From the NCBI GenBank assembly GCA_950054195.1, contig CATLPG010000003.1, forward strand, positions 1 through 64,000: a stretch of DNA of 64,000 nucleotides, read 5' to 3'. The stretch comes from an uncultured Saccharospirillaceae bacterium (GTDB lineage Bacteria > Bacteroidota > Bacteroidia > Flavobacteriales_D > CAJJDF01). The translations under genes and the position numbers were made by a program. Every line of letters starts with the position of its first letter. Position 1 is the first letter of the stretch. Positions 28,301 through 36,597 of the stretch are shown here, piece by piece. Under the pieces are notes generated by a model. That model was given only the letters and a program-made list of their open reading frames with translations, was not told the origin of the DNA and did no database searches.

Positions 28301-30358
28301 GTTTATACGTATACCTTTAATGCTAATCAGCCAGTTGGTAGAGCCAGAGGTTTATGGACAGTTGATGGTGCAAATGCTCCAGTAACGTTTGATTACGATA
28401 CAGCTTTTGATGCTACAATAACAGGATTAGCAGAAGGTACTTATATTTTCTACTGGACGGTTAGCAATGGAAGCTGTCCGGATGCTATAGATACCATGGT
28501 GCTAGATGTTTTCGATACACCATTTGCAGATGCTGGGTTAGATGATAGCATATGTGATGTTTATACCTATCAATTTAGTGGTAATAATCCAGTTGGAAGA
28601 TCAACAGGAGAGTGGACTGCAGAAGCAGCTAATCCATCTACAACTACTTTTGATGATGCGACACTTTACAATGCAACTGTAAGTAATTTAATTGAGGGAA
28701 CATATACGTTTTATTGGACAGTTAGTAACGGTAATTGTATATCAGTAACTGATACAATGGTACTAGATGTGTTTGATTTACCTGTTTCAATTGCGGGAGA
28801 TAATGATAGTTTGTGTGGATCTTACTTTTATACGATGAGGGGAAATGTGGCAGTTGGTAGATCAACTGGTTTATGGACTGAAGCTACTTCAAATCCAACA
28901 CCAACTGTTTTTGCTGATCCAACAGTTAATAATACAGCAATATCTGGACTTATTGAAGGGACGTATAAATATTACTGGACAGTTAGTAATGGTAATTGTG
29001 TACCAGCTGTTGATTCTGTAATAATTGATGTTTATGATATCCCAGTTTCTGATGCGGGACCAAATGATACGCTATGTAATATATATACTTATACCTTTAA
29101 TGCGAATGTTCCAGTAGGAAGGTCTCAAGGGGAATGGGTGCACAGTGTTTCAAATCCTAGTTCAGTTATATTTTCTGATAATAATTCGCCAAACGCTACT
29201 ATTAGTAATTTAATTGAGGGTACATATGAGTTTTCTTGGGTAGTATCCAATGGAAATTGTGCAGATGCTGTTACTTCTATAATTATTGATGTTTATGATC
29301 AGCCAACGATAAGCGTTGGAGCAGGAGATTTACTGTGTGATGAAAGTGAATTCCTACTAATAGGAACAAACCCTAAAGGTAGGTCGCAAGGTTTATGGAC
29401 AGTATCTCCTAATAGTCCACAAGCAACTATTTTTTCTAATCCAACAAATTCTCCAAATATGGTAAGTAATTTGGTTAGGGGAGATTATCGTTTCTATTAC
29501 ACGATTAGCAATGATGGTTGTCCTTCAGTAATAGACTCTGTAGATGTACAGGTTCGACCTAACCCTATTGCCGAAGCCTTAACTTCTGATCAAGAAATCT
29601 GTGAAACAGATTGTATTAACTTTGTAGGGGCTAATAGTTCGGTGTCAAACGTTTTAGGAGATCAAATTATAGAATATCAATGGTTGTTTGGAGATGGAGC
29701 ATCATCCGATAATGTTGACGGAACTTATTGTTACCCAACCGAAGGATTATATGATGTAGAACTTGTTGTTAGTACTAATAATGGATGTACAGATACTGTT
29801 GTTTTACAGAATCACGTTAGAGTTCATCCATTACCTACGGCAGACTTTTCTTACACTCCAGATCAACCAAAAATCTATGAAGTAATAACCTTTAATGATT
29901 TATCATACGATGACATAGAAAATAGAACGTTTACTTTTAGTGATGGTGTAGTAAAAACTACGGATGAGTTTATTAAAACGTTCCCAGACACAGGGTATTT
30001 CAATTTAGATTTACTTGTAGAAACAATTCATGGTTGCTTGGATAGTCTTTCAACCCAAATCTATATCAAAAATGAGTTTGCAACGTTTGTTCCGAGTGCC
30101 TTCTCTCCAAACGGAGATGGTGTAAATGATGAATTTTTACCAATTTTCCATAATATAGAATTTGAGAACTATCATTTTTATGTGTTTGATCGCTGGGGTG
30201 AAGTTGTGTTTGAAACCGAAGAACGAAATAAACCTTGGGATGGTATGTTTAAGTCATTGCCTGTAAAACTAGGAGTTTATATATGGAGAGTTGAATATAA
30301 GAAAAAGGATTCCAGTGTAGAAGGTGAAGTAACAGGTCATATTACGGTGATTAAATAG
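22397..30358 (+). CDS. Giant type IX secreted surface protein with CHU_C domain
   Basis: A 2653-residue protein with a signal peptide (MLRYLLVLFISLLISSTINAQ). Roughly the first 1600 residues are DUF11-like beta-sandwich repeats, recognisable by units such as ITNGGVGYLSSFTLEN and NNGNGLAINSEFNI. Residues about 1606-2386 are nine tandem repeats of about 87 residues (see repeat entry). Two PKD-like domains follow (WLFGDGASS, FTFSDGV). The last about 90 residues are the gliding-motility C-terminal domain: FVPSAFSPNGDGVNDEF, VFDRWGEVVFET, WDG and GVYIWRVEY, a type B sorting signal of the type IX secretion system. It is therefore expected on the cell surface or released, acting as an adhesin; the target is unknown. 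Confidence 0.88.
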   Translation: MLRYLLVLFISLLISSTINAQNFVVINSQVANTVNLCNEQKTFRVSIENPSSFNASNVSVTITLPTGVNYVPSSLTVGTEQNITNLEQPVFSFPDINVLTTTTFQYDVEANCDAIAFLSGGGIPSNAVSVNYTANGNNITQNHTTSDYNVSVPNLSVSSFTNQVEPSGSIGSSYNRCITITNGGVGYLSSFTLENTHGDGIQIDNISAGTRSTVGLVDTYVLDGTDFTSIGDGDAFFETGESITICEDYTVLNCVNVLSEYEAFWGCNGANCQVVTTTSNVLFGNTSPLIEGVSVISDNSTCHGSGVTRTEGFVVTNNGNGLAINSEFNIFQSWTSSGFRSTWYSSIDTSSVMVTVNGGTPFHVAPFQVTNNTIPHAGDMSSCPPDNIGEFWVRLDTIEPTDTVEITWQVTECDPVGCYSSRRHTLGWFYEVAYENICQNDFLMEPIRGRVYDYFRETLASNLAPANIISGETLNFNYLIAVQEKAVRRDVNNDQYVYKLVLPACLSYTGGSLTVLNEDNSVLANEISSYVNGDTTFITVEYGGAGNFVNGQLTFDLTADCSGCGNVSGAYPIEIYSTYNSDTTCPSNIDIQLACFTTQVYVLCPSSCDGYNFTSFDVARTNLGQSDNDNDGLPDTPNALDMSLIRDDRAMFADTIEMVYGGEITVNGGTPNFDYFTINSEIDYGIYLTYLDGEIRFFDQSTGVTHVATGILPQSDNVTGHIREIVFEEQISTLAFTPALPGGFTIENTDSLWFDANYRVSSNPTSNIGGSGANTGNNILESKISSVTYLSDVPNAAPADQYGCNDLEGYISLIGYYHTNSGAIDINHDNCDTVELTRLTYYSVGPCCSNYAGGNLFPFEYRNWVIDDSLIIDLPGEYEIADVTYQLYRSTGYGITAEPLIPISPIGGSTTGDRFTFDIAQYYNNGTLVPSDEGHYSYTRLKLVPTCNTPKAVQQRANFYFKRLESYLGNAVNTRNPWVNLRYDGPELNIQTALPTVNAFDSIGRWDVTLSNNSNISSAEYTWITLPPTGTMSIKSIDTSGVPILPDANGFYQLGMLPFGESIDLHIEGRYTSCSRDSIEFYSGWSCSGYPTALSNYPCVPDSITLFVVPQLPNLETSIPFHTDTLGLCDTGTIEVSVRNVQTGFGYNVTLTGTIPEGADIIPGSTEYKAPDSSTFVSVADPTNLVATTWLWDFGTDELKGINVGGNEGVIRFQFVTTCEYTSGSQFNFYSEADAACPYSNRSFTTSSSPTIIDDAILPYETTVKIVTDFISPCKGATDVQVIVINNGPQVVTPQDSIIIRIPSGVDYVSNSFSPVYNAPVNGSPVTGDFGTYKEVSWKIPAGTAVGDSSIFDIQLRGNKDSLDCSIVTLDIFSTSTVVSNCSSSGSPCSISTITGDTVRNVFIFKSYVTLQNDESTSIINGPTGEIGYVDFEVYNTGDTIADSNDSFISYYFDADNNGILSLGDSNFHTSLKNLTILGNNGTTQILDTINIPAGFACGVIAVLDSSENACICSSTQLPLNFKLVSNLPDTSTCSDVVTLYDAVDSVDGYTYSWTPVASLDNSAKAQPIFQKNNPGATPDVNEYYLEIDRGGCFGYDTIEIVVLPDVTANAGLDDSLCGTYSYTLNGNVPNSVYLQQGLWTGAATNPSTVNFVDPSDALTTVSNLYEGTYELYWQVFTHCDTAVDTLVLEIYDEPTANAGPNDTLCNTYDYTLGGNFPNGRSTGQWIAEPTNPSATTFADASVNTTVVSGMIEGTYQFYWVVSNGNCTPARDTVIIDVFDSAVSNAGPDDSICSVYTYALAGSLPAGRSTGQWVAETSNPSVTSFDDASVNNTTVRDLIEGTYNFYWVVSNGNCPDVIDTIVLDVFDTPFADAGLDDSLCNTYEYTLNGNFPAGRSTGEWIAETANPSVTTFDDSSINNTTVRGMIEGTYYYYWMVSNGNCASVVDTVMIDVFDSAVSNAGPDDSLCNVYTYTFNANQPVGRARGLWTVDGANAPVTFDYDTAFDATITGLAEGTYIFYWTVSNGSCPDAIDTMVLDVFDTPFADAGLDDSICDVYTYQFSGNNPVGRSTGEWTAEAANPSTTTFDDATLYNATVSNLIEGTYTFYWTVSNGNCISVTDTMVLDVFDLPVSIAGDNDSLCGSYFYTMRGNVAVGRSTGLWTEATSNPTPTVFADPTVNNTAISGLIEGTYKYYWTVSNGNCVPAVDSVIIDVYDIPVSDAGPNDTLCNIYTYTFNANVPVGRSQGEWVHSVSNPSSVIFSDNNSPNATISNLIEGTYEFSWVVSNGNCADAVTSIIIDVYDQPTISVGAGDLLCDESEFLLIGTNPKGRSQGLWTVSPNSPQATIFSNPTNSPNMVSNLVRGDYRFYYTISNDGCPSVIDSVDVQVRPNPIAEALTSDQEICETDCINFVGANSSVSNVLGDQIIEYQWLFGDGASSDNVDGTYCYPTEGLYDVELVVSTNNGCTDTVVLQNHVRVHPLPTADFSYTPDQPKIYEVITFNDLSYDDIENRTFTFSDGVVKTTDEFIKTFPDTGYFNLDLLVETIHGCLDSLSTQIYIKNEFATFVPSAFSPNGDGVNDEFLPIFHNIEFENYHFYVFDRWGEVVFETEERNKPWDGMFKSLPVKLGVYIWRVEYKKKDSSVEGEVTGHITVIK
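27212..29555 (+). repeat. Nine tandem 261-bp coding repeats in the giant adhesin
   Basis: Repeat units start at about 27212, 27479, 27740, 28001, 28262, 28520, 28781, 29042 and 29303. Distances are 267, then 261 for every step except one of 258. Each unit has the form N/DAGxDDSLC, YTYxxNGN, P-x-GRSTGxW, NPS, IEGTYxFYWxVSNGNC and ends in DVFD. Consecutive units alternate between an AVSNAGPDDS and a PFADAGLDDS version in the middle of the array. Paired cysteines per unit could form a disulfide. Confidence 0.9.
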
Positions 30359-30378
30359 TTAGTTCAAGAGGAAACATT

Positions 30379-30386
30379 TATCTTTG
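30379..30386 (+). promoter_or_regulatory. TATCTTTG promoter -7 box next to the holB start
   Basis: TATCTTTG matches the Bacteroidota -7 consensus TAnnTTTG and ends 4 bp before the ATG of the delta-prime gene. No good TTTG box was found at the usual distance upstream, so this is a half-supported promoter. If real, the transcript would be nearly leaderless. Confidence 0.35.
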
Positions 30387-30390
30387 AAGC

Positions 30391-31506
30391 ATGCTATTCA
30401 AGGATGTTATAGGGCTAAATGAAGTTAAGGCCAGACTTATCGAGTCTGTGAAGTCTGATAGGATTAGTCATGCTCAGCTTTTTTTAGAAAATGAAGGGAA
30501 TGGAGCCTTTCAATTGGCTTTAGCCTACTCTCGTTATATTTTATGCAGCAACAAAGCAGAAAATGATAGCTGTGGTAAATGCCCATCGTGTTTAAAAATT
30601 AACCAGCTTTCTCATCCCGATTTACATTTTTCATTTCCAGTTCAATTATCCTCAAAAGGAAAAACATCGGATGTTTATTTGAACGAATGGAAAGAGATGG
30701 TTAAAGGGAAGCCTTATTTTTCTGAAAGTGAATGGAATAAATTTTTGGGAAATGAGAATAAAAAAGGTGTTATTGGAAAGGACGAGAGTCAAAATATTTT
30801 AAAAAAATTACAGCTTAAATCGTATGAGGGATCATACAAGATAGTCATCATTTATGGAGCTGAAACATTAAACCCCTCAGCATCAAATAAGCTTTTAAAA
30901 TTAATTGAAGAGCCACCTAATAAAACTATATTTTTACTCACAACTACTTCTCTTGAAAATATATTACCAACAATACAATCTCGAACTCAATTAGTAAAGA
31001 TTAATCCTCCAAAAATAGAAGCTATACTTTCTTTTTTGGAAAACAATGGGAGTAACAGCAATCAAGCGCAAGAAATAGCCTATCAAGCCAATGGCAATAT
31101 GGCTAAGGTTTTACAATTGATGGATAATGAAGATCCACAGCAAGAGTATTTTCAGTTTTTTGTTGAATGGATGCGTATCTGTTTTAGTAGAGATGTTGCA
31201 AAGGCAATTGAATTTAGTACCAGCCTAGCTTCTATTGGAAGAGAAAAACAAAAAGGATTTTTATCGTTTAGTCTTGAGGTTTTCCAAAAGTCACTGCAAG
31301 GGAACTATTTGACCTTAGACAATGTTCATGTGAGTCCGTCACAAAAAGGGTTTTTAGAAAAATTCATGCCTTTTATTACCCCTTCAAATGTTTTAAAGTT
31401 GCACGAACATATCACGGATGCACATTACCATGTAGATAGAAATGCGAATCCTAAAATTTTGTTTTTAGACGTATCTTTTAAACTGTTTTCTTTGATTAAA
31501 AGGTAG
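30391..31506 (+). CDS. holB: DNA polymerase III delta-prime subunit
   Basis: The 371-residue protein is a clamp-loader AAA+ subunit. Visible marks are the N-terminal VIGLNEVKARLIESV with RISHAQLF, a zinc-binding cysteine cluster (C-x8-CGKCPSC), a loose Walker A region (ENEGNGAFQLA) as expected for the non-hydrolysing delta-prime, the KIVIIYGAETLNPSASNKLLKLIEEPP stretch of the family around the sensor and SRC-like motif (here IQSRTQL). It works with the tau/gamma and delta subunits to load the sliding clamp. It starts 32 bp after the giant adhesin gene and converges with the next gene. Confidence 0.9.
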   Translation: MLFKDVIGLNEVKARLIESVKSDRISHAQLFLENEGNGAFQLALAYSRYILCSNKAENDSCGKCPSCLKINQLSHPDLHFSFPVQLSSKGKTSDVYLNEWKEMVKGKPYFSESEWNKFLGNENKKGVIGKDESQNILKKLQLKSYEGSYKIVIIYGAETLNPSASNKLLKLIEEPPNKTIFLLTTTSLENILPTIQSRTQLVKINPPKIEAILSFLENNGSNSNQAQEIAYQANGNMAKVLQLMDNEDPQQEYFQFFVEWMRICFSRDVAKAIEFSTSLASIGREKQKGFLSFSLEVFQKSLQGNYLTLDNVHVSPSQKGFLEKFMPFITPSNVLKLHEHITDAHYHVDRNANPKILFLDVSFKLFSLIKR

Positions 31507-31510
31507 TGAT

Positions 31511-31933
31511 TTAACTTATTTTATGCGGATCATCATGGTCGGTTTGAATTTCATTTTTCACTAGCTGAATGTTAAAAGCCACCATAGCAAAATCTCTTTC
31601 ATTTTTTAGTAGCCAGTTCATCGAGGAGTTTTCCCCGTCAGCAGCCAAAGCTATATGATAAAGAAGTGTGAAATTGTTTTCTTGTAACCACCTAAGTGCT
31701 TGCTCGTTTCTCTCTACGCCCTGAATTAGAGCTAATAAATGAGGAAACTTATTTTTTATTAACCAATCGCGAGCCTCTTCTTTTAAATGGAGTGCGTAAA
31801 TAAACGTGTAAAGCTCCGGGTAACCGTTATGAGCTAGCCAATCCCTAATTTTAGCATTTCCTTTAATGGCCTCTGCCCAAGCAATAATAACTTTTGCAGG
31901 GTATACAAGTGGTTTAAATTTGACAGGTTTCAT
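31511..31933 (-). CDS. Small protein made of four WL helical repeats
   Basis: The 140-residue protein has no signal peptide and no known family that I recognise. After a short head it consists of four units of about 25 residues built on the pattern R-x-WL-x-x-N-x-F/Y-x-x-L: RDWLAHNGYPEL, RDWLIKNKFPHL, LRWLQENNFTLL and MNWLLKNERDF. Each unit is probably a helix pair, so the whole may be a small solenoid that binds another protein. It is convergent with holB (4 bp apart) and is followed at a distance of 55 bp by the TonB receptor on the same strand. Confidence 0.6.
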   Translation of the reverse strand: MKPVKFKPLVYPAKVIIAWAEAIKGNAKIRDWLAHNGYPELYTFIYALHLKEEARDWLIKNKFPHLLALIQGVERNEQALRWLQENNFTLLYHIALAADGENSSMNWLLKNERDFAMVAFNIQLVKNEIQTDHDDPHKIS

Positions 31934-31988
31934 ATTGCAGCTAGGTTTTTTATCTCATGTGATCAGAAAAGAAAGAGAACCATCACGG

Positions 31989-34370
31989 TTAAAAATCTAC
32001 TCGATAAAAGAATAACGGTAAAAATCCAAGTTGCGTATTTTCAACTATACGATCAGGATCAGATGGAGTAGGAGCATACGTTAAATTTAACAAGTTTCTT
32101 GTGTTAAAAATGTTTACCAAATCTAGTCCAATTTCATGCGTTAGTTTTTTTGTGTTAATACGATAGTTCAACTTAATATCAGCTCTAAAATAGTCTCTAA
32201 ACTGTAGTTCATTAAAGGCACTATCTCTAAAAATTACCTCTCGTTGTTGAGCAGATTGTAGCGTATCAATAACACCGTAACGCTTACCTCCAGCCCAGGT
32301 TACTTTTGCTCCAATGTTAAAATTACTTCGTTTGCCTACTTTAAATTCCTTACCAATTAAAAAATTTGCAGCATAATTACCATTGTAACTTGTGTTTCTT
32401 TGTACGTCATCACTACCTGTATACTTAGAGTCAAAAACAGCACCTGTCACCATCATAAAGAAGCTCTTACTAAAAGCTTTTCTAACGGTCACTTCAATTC
32501 CGTAGTTTTCTCCAGTTCCCTCATTTACCAGCGTGTCTGGGAAAAAACGAGCAAATGTACCTCCTTGATTTACTAAAGAGAATGAAGATGGTTGTTTTGT
32601 AACAGGAATATTAAACAAACTTTGGTAATAAACTTCAGTTTTAAACTGGAATCCTCTACCTCCAGTAGCATAACCAAGCACGTAGTGCATACTTTTAGAC
32701 ATGCCAATATCAAAGTTGTGTAATCCAGCAGAGTCATTGAATTTATAAAAATGGATATAAGGAGGCTGGATTTGACTATGTAAACCAACTCCTCCATTTA
32801 GTACTTGTTTCTCATCAATATTCCATCTAAAACTAGCCCTAGGTTCAATAAGTGATGACGTATTGTTTAAGGTATAATATTGGCTATGTAATCCCAAGTT
32901 AATAGCTAATACTTCAGAAAATTTATGTTTCCATTGGATATACGGTTGGATTAATGCACCGCTTGCTTGTGCATCCCAGCGGTTTTGCCAAGTAAAGCTA
33001 ACTTGGTCATCAAAAATACTGTCTTGGAAATTAAAAAGATAATAATCTGTATTAATACCATATTTTAATACATCTCTTTTAGTAACCTTTTTGTTTATGA
33101 AGGAGGATAAGCTAAATTTTGCCTGTCCGAAGTTATATCTTAAAAAAGGATAAATGGTGTCTAATTGATATTCACCATTTACAATTGTTCTATCAAAAAT
33201 ATTATGATCGGCATCTTGAGATTCGTAAGAAGCAGCAATTGATGTTTTAAAGAATGTTTTAGGGTTTATAGGTTTAATGTAAGTCATACCTAACACTCCC
33301 ATCCCTGTTCCAAAGTATTGGTCTCTATCTTGCTCTCCAAAAACATCGATGCTAGGATCCTTATCATCACTTAGTACAATATCAATGTTACTCAATCCCG
33401 ATATCCCAAATACACTTATACTCCCTCCTTTTTTCTGAGGAAAGTTTAATTTAAATGATAAATCTTGGTATTGAGGAATGGCGTTTGTTCCAATTGGTAC
33501 TCCTAACCCACCAAATAGAGCTAAAGTAGAGTATCGATAGGCAAAAAGATAAGAAGAACCTTTTTTTCTAGACAAAGGACCTTCACCCATTAACTCTGTT
33601 CCTAAAAAACCTAACTGAAAGGTATATTCGTGTTTTTCATTGTTTCCATTCCTAAGTTTAAGGTCAAATACTCCTGCAGTACTATTCCCATATTCAGCAG
33701 GAAAAGCTCCAGTAAAAAAATCAGAATTAGACATTAGTTTATTATTCAAAATACTAACAGGTCCTCCAGAGGCTCCTGCAATTGAAAAGTGATTTGGGTT
33801 AGGGATGTCTATACCCTCAACTCTCCACAATACACCTAGCGGTGAATTTCCTCTAATGATAATGTCATTTCTTGAATCATCATTTCCTTGAATACCTGCA
33901 AAGTTACTTGCCATACGAGCAGGGTCGCCTCTACTACCAGCATATTTATCTGTTTCTTCAACCGAAAAAGAAGTAACACTTACTAAAGCCATGTCGTTCT
34001 TTACACCACCGTTTTCATCACCTGCTTTTATCTCTACGGCTTTCATTTCGATAGTAGACTCTTCTAACTCTACATTTAAAATAAGCTCTTTCCCAGCATT
34101 AACCAGTACTGGAATTATTTTATCGTAATACCCTACTGATGAAATTCTAATTTTATGTCTGCCTAGTTTTACTCCTTCAATTCGGTAGTTTCCATCCAAA
34201 TCAGTAGCAGCTCCCAATGGCTTTAATGTATCTGTAATAACTAAGATATTAGCACCTATTAATGGGTACTTTGATTCTTTATCAACAACTTTACCTCTAA
34301 CAGTTTGTGTTACTTGGGCAAAAATGCTCGAAAAGCATAATGTTACAAATAACAAAAATAAATTTCTCAT
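31989..34370 (-). CDS. TonB-dependent receptor with carboxypeptidase-like domain
   Basis: A 793-residue outer-membrane receptor. After the signal peptide (MRNLFLLFVTLCFSSIFAQ) comes a carboxypeptidase regulatory-like domain (VRGKVVDKESKYPLIGANILV, GRHKIRISSVGY), then a plug domain (DIIIRGNSPLGVLWRVEGIDIPNP, EYGNSTAGVFDL) and a 22-strand-type barrel ending in the aromatic YRVDF. Substrate is not evident; no SusD partner is adjacent, so it is not a classic SusCD pair. It follows the PorP/SprF gene by 48 bp on the same strand, and a TACCTTTA box in that gap could give it its own promoter. Confidence 0.92.
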   Translation of the reverse strand: MRNLFLLFVTLCFSSIFAQVTQTVRGKVVDKESKYPLIGANILVITDTLKPLGAATDLDGNYRIEGVKLGRHKIRISSVGYYDKIIPVLVNAGKELILNVELEESTIEMKAVEIKAGDENGGVKNDMALVSVTSFSVEETDKYAGSRGDPARMASNFAGIQGNDDSRNDIIIRGNSPLGVLWRVEGIDIPNPNHFSIAGASGGPVSILNNKLMSNSDFFTGAFPAEYGNSTAGVFDLKLRNGNNEKHEYTFQLGFLGTELMGEGPLSRKKGSSYLFAYRYSTLALFGGLGVPIGTNAIPQYQDLSFKLNFPQKKGGSISVFGISGLSNIDIVLSDDKDPSIDVFGEQDRDQYFGTGMGVLGMTYIKPINPKTFFKTSIAASYESQDADHNIFDRTIVNGEYQLDTIYPFLRYNFGQAKFSLSSFINKKVTKRDVLKYGINTDYYLFNFQDSIFDDQVSFTWQNRWDAQASGALIQPYIQWKHKFSEVLAINLGLHSQYYTLNNTSSLIEPRASFRWNIDEKQVLNGGVGLHSQIQPPYIHFYKFNDSAGLHNFDIGMSKSMHYVLGYATGGRGFQFKTEVYYQSLFNIPVTKQPSSFSLVNQGGTFARFFPDTLVNEGTGENYGIEVTVRKAFSKSFFMMVTGAVFDSKYTGSDDVQRNTSYNGNYAANFLIGKEFKVGKRSNFNIGAKVTWAGGKRYGVIDTLQSAQQREVIFRDSAFNELQFRDYFRADIKLNYRINTKKLTHEIGLDLVNIFNTRNLLNLTYAPTPSDPDRIVENTQLGFLPLFFYRVDF

Positions 34371-34418
34371 GATTTAGATATTGTAGATTAGTTAATAGTA
34401 GTAATTACTATAAAGGTA

Positions 34419-35363
34419 TTAGTTAAATGTAGGACAAGAATATTGGCTTTTTCCTTTTCTATTTCCGCATGGATTAATACTCAAAATTATTTCATGGGAG
34501 TTAGATGCAGCATTTTGAATTTTTGATAAGGTATAATCAAACGCATAGCCTAGCGTAAAGTTATCCAGAAAATCAAATTTAATTAAAGCTGCCACAGCAT
34601 CTACGTTTCTATAGGTCACACCAAAAGCAAATGTTCTATTGTATTCTGCCATAATATTTAAATCAATGGCAAATGGAGCAGCAGGGGCAATTTTTAATAA
34701 AGCGGATGGCGTATATATCCATTTCTTGTTGTCCAAGCTCATACCTACCATTAAATTTCCATGGCGAACTAGTTTACTTTCTGATGTACCAATTGCTTTT
34801 ACTTCATTCGAAATTAATTGGGTAATCGAAGCTCCAGCAAACCATTTTTGATTTTGCAAAAATATACCTGGACTAATCTCGGGAACAATAACAGCAGAAG
34901 ATGCTTGCCCAATAGCAGGGTCATTAAAATTTATAAGGGTAACTTCTCCAGATCTAAAACTCAATTGTTCAACACCAACAAATAACCCGGCAGACATAAA
35001 CACTTTTCTATTTAGAGGAAAATGGTAAGCATAAGCCAACTTTAGTTTTGCTCTACTAAAAGGACCGTATCTGTCTGTCTCAATTAAGGCTCCAATTGCA
35101 TGTTTTTTTGGTGATCCAAACTTATTTTGTCCAATGGTAGCATGTATACTACCAAAAGCAGTTTTTGGAGCACCTTCAAAACCAACCCATTGGTTTCGGT
35201 AGCCAAACGTTGCGTCTAAGCAATCTTTACTACCAGCAACAGCTGGGTTTATAGCAAAATGGTTGAAAATATAATGCGTATACTGAGCTTGCTGTTGACT
35301 ATTAAGCTTTAGCGAAACCAGAATAAATATTAAATAAATAAATTTTTTCACGTTAATATACAA
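34419..35363 (-). CDS. PorP/SprF-family type IX secretion membrane protein
   Basis: This 314-residue protein belongs to the PorP/SprF family, outer-membrane beta-barrel-like proteins that accompany CHU_C-tailed cargo in type IX secretion. Evidence is the signal peptide, the family start QQAQYTHYIFNHFAINPAVAGSKDC, the YRNQWVGFEGAPKT motif, the later GAL(I)xTDRYGPFSR and the barrel-like C terminus. It overlaps the preceding adhesin gene by 11 bp, so the two are translated together, and the usual genome logic is that it handles export or anchoring of that adhesin. Confidence 0.92.
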   Translation of the reverse strand: MYINVKKFIYLIFILVSLKLNSQQQAQYTHYIFNHFAINPAVAGSKDCLDATFGYRNQWVGFEGAPKTAFGSIHATIGQNKFGSPKKHAIGALIETDRYGPFSRAKLKLAYAYHFPLNRKVFMSAGLFVGVEQLSFRSGEVTLINFNDPAIGQASSAVIVPEISPGIFLQNQKWFAGASITQLISNEVKAIGTSESKLVRHGNLMVGMSLDNKKWIYTPSALLKIAPAAPFAIDLNIMAEYNRTFAFGVTYRNVDAVAALIKFDFLDNFTLGYAFDYTLSKIQNAASNSHEIILSINPCGNRKGKSQYSCPTFN

Positions 35364-36597
35364 TTGTAACTGATCCAGTAACTAGTTTAGATTCGTCCCC
35401 ATCATTATTAGGGTCAATAATATAGTAATAAGTAGAAGCTGGTAATTTGCTTCCTCCTTTAGTACCGTCCCATTGTTTTGAAGTAGGGTATCCAATTGTT
35501 TTATAAACTTCTTGTCCCCATCTGTCATAAACAGTTATTTTAATCGTTGGAAAACTAGCTACACGAAGAATTTCCCAAGTGTCATTAAAACCATCACCAT
35601 TAGGTGTAAATGTATTTGGAACGATAATCGTATCAACAACAGTTACTGTAACAGAGTCACTAAATGTACATCCATTACCATCAGTAACAGTTAAAGTATA
35701 GGTCGTAGTAGTTTGTGGACTTGCATTTGGCGAATAAGAGGTCGGATCACTAAGTCCATTCGCAGGAGTCCATAAAGGAGTAGTTCCTCCACTACCGTTT
35801 AATACGGTGCTACCACCACCAGGAATAATCGCATCTGGACCAGCGTCAGCTACACTTGAAAAGGTACTCATTGTAATTGAGTTACTTGTCGCAGGTGTTC
35901 CAGCACAGGCGCAATTTGCTTCAACCTGAACATTGTCTCCATTCGTTAAAGTAGAGGTAGTATATGTATTTGTGTTAGTTGTACTAACTACAACACCATT
36001 AACTAACCAATCGTAAGTTGGCGTTGCACAATCAACAACATTAGCTGTAAATGTTACAGGAGTTTGTTCACAAACAGTTCCTCCAGTATTGTCCGTTATG
36101 GAAACACTAGGAGTAGTAGAGCTACTTAAACCAGGACCTAAAGCTTCTATATCAAAAGAACAATCTTTACCAGAAGTAATGAGTACATAAAAGGTTCCAT
36201 TAGGAGCTAACCCATTTGCTGTTAAAGAGAAACCAACAGTACTACCGGTTTCACAATTAGAAACTACGTTGTATGTTGATGCATCACATGGAGTGCCCGG
36301 TTGATATATTATTCCAGATAAATTATTGCCATTTCCAGTACAGTTAACATTAGTAACATTTACGGATACATTTCCACCAGTGTTGTTAGTACTAAAACTG
36401 TACCAAACAGTTTTTTCAAAAGGAAAACAAGTTAATCCAGCAGTTCCGTCTTCACCATTACTTGAACTAGCACCAGCAGTATTACCAGTTAAAGGCGTTC
36501 CTCCACAAAGTGATTCTGCAGAATTACAACCATCATTTCCTGTTTGAGCATATACAAAAGAAGAACAGCCTAAAAGAATGAATAGAAATCTTATCAT
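35353..36597 (-). CDS. CHU_C-tailed secreted protein (PorP/SprF cargo)
   Basis: A 414-residue exported protein: signal peptide (MIRFLFILLGCSSFVYAQ), a jelly-roll-like domain with paired cysteines (CNSAESLCGG to EALGPG), one or two Ig-like/PKD-like domains (VCEQTPVTFTANVVD, ADAGPDAIIPGGGST), and the type B sorting domain VPNTFTPNGDGFNDTWEI, VYDRWGQEVYKT, WDG and STYYYIID. It begins within the last codons of the CBS gene and its end overlaps the PorP/SprF gene, so the three form a coupled transcript. Probably a surface protein; ligand unknown. Confidence 0.88.
   Translation of the reverse strand: MIRFLFILLGCSSFVYAQTGNDGCNSAESLCGGTPLTGNTAGASSSNGEDGTAGLTCFPFEKTVWYSFSTNNTGGNVSVNVTNVNCTGNGNNLSGIIYQPGTPCDASTYNVVSNCETGSTVGFSLTANGLAPNGTFYVLITSGKDCSFDIEALGPGLSSSTTPSVSITDNTGGTVCEQTPVTFTANVVDCATPTYDWLVNGVVVSTTNTNTYTTSTLTNGDNVQVEANCACAGTPATSNSITMSTFSSVADAGPDAIIPGGGSTVLNGSGGTTPLWTPANGLSDPTSYSPNASPQTTTTYTLTVTDGNGCTFSDSVTVTVVDTIIVPNTFTPNGDGFNDTWEILRVASFPTIKITVYDRWGQEVYKTIGYPTSKQWDGTKGGSKLPASTYYYIIDPNNDGDESKLVTGSVTIVY

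Noticed and set aside
27212-29555. CRISPR-like array from the regular repeats
   Set aside because: The 261-bp units are protein-coding repeats without spacers and lie in one long frame.
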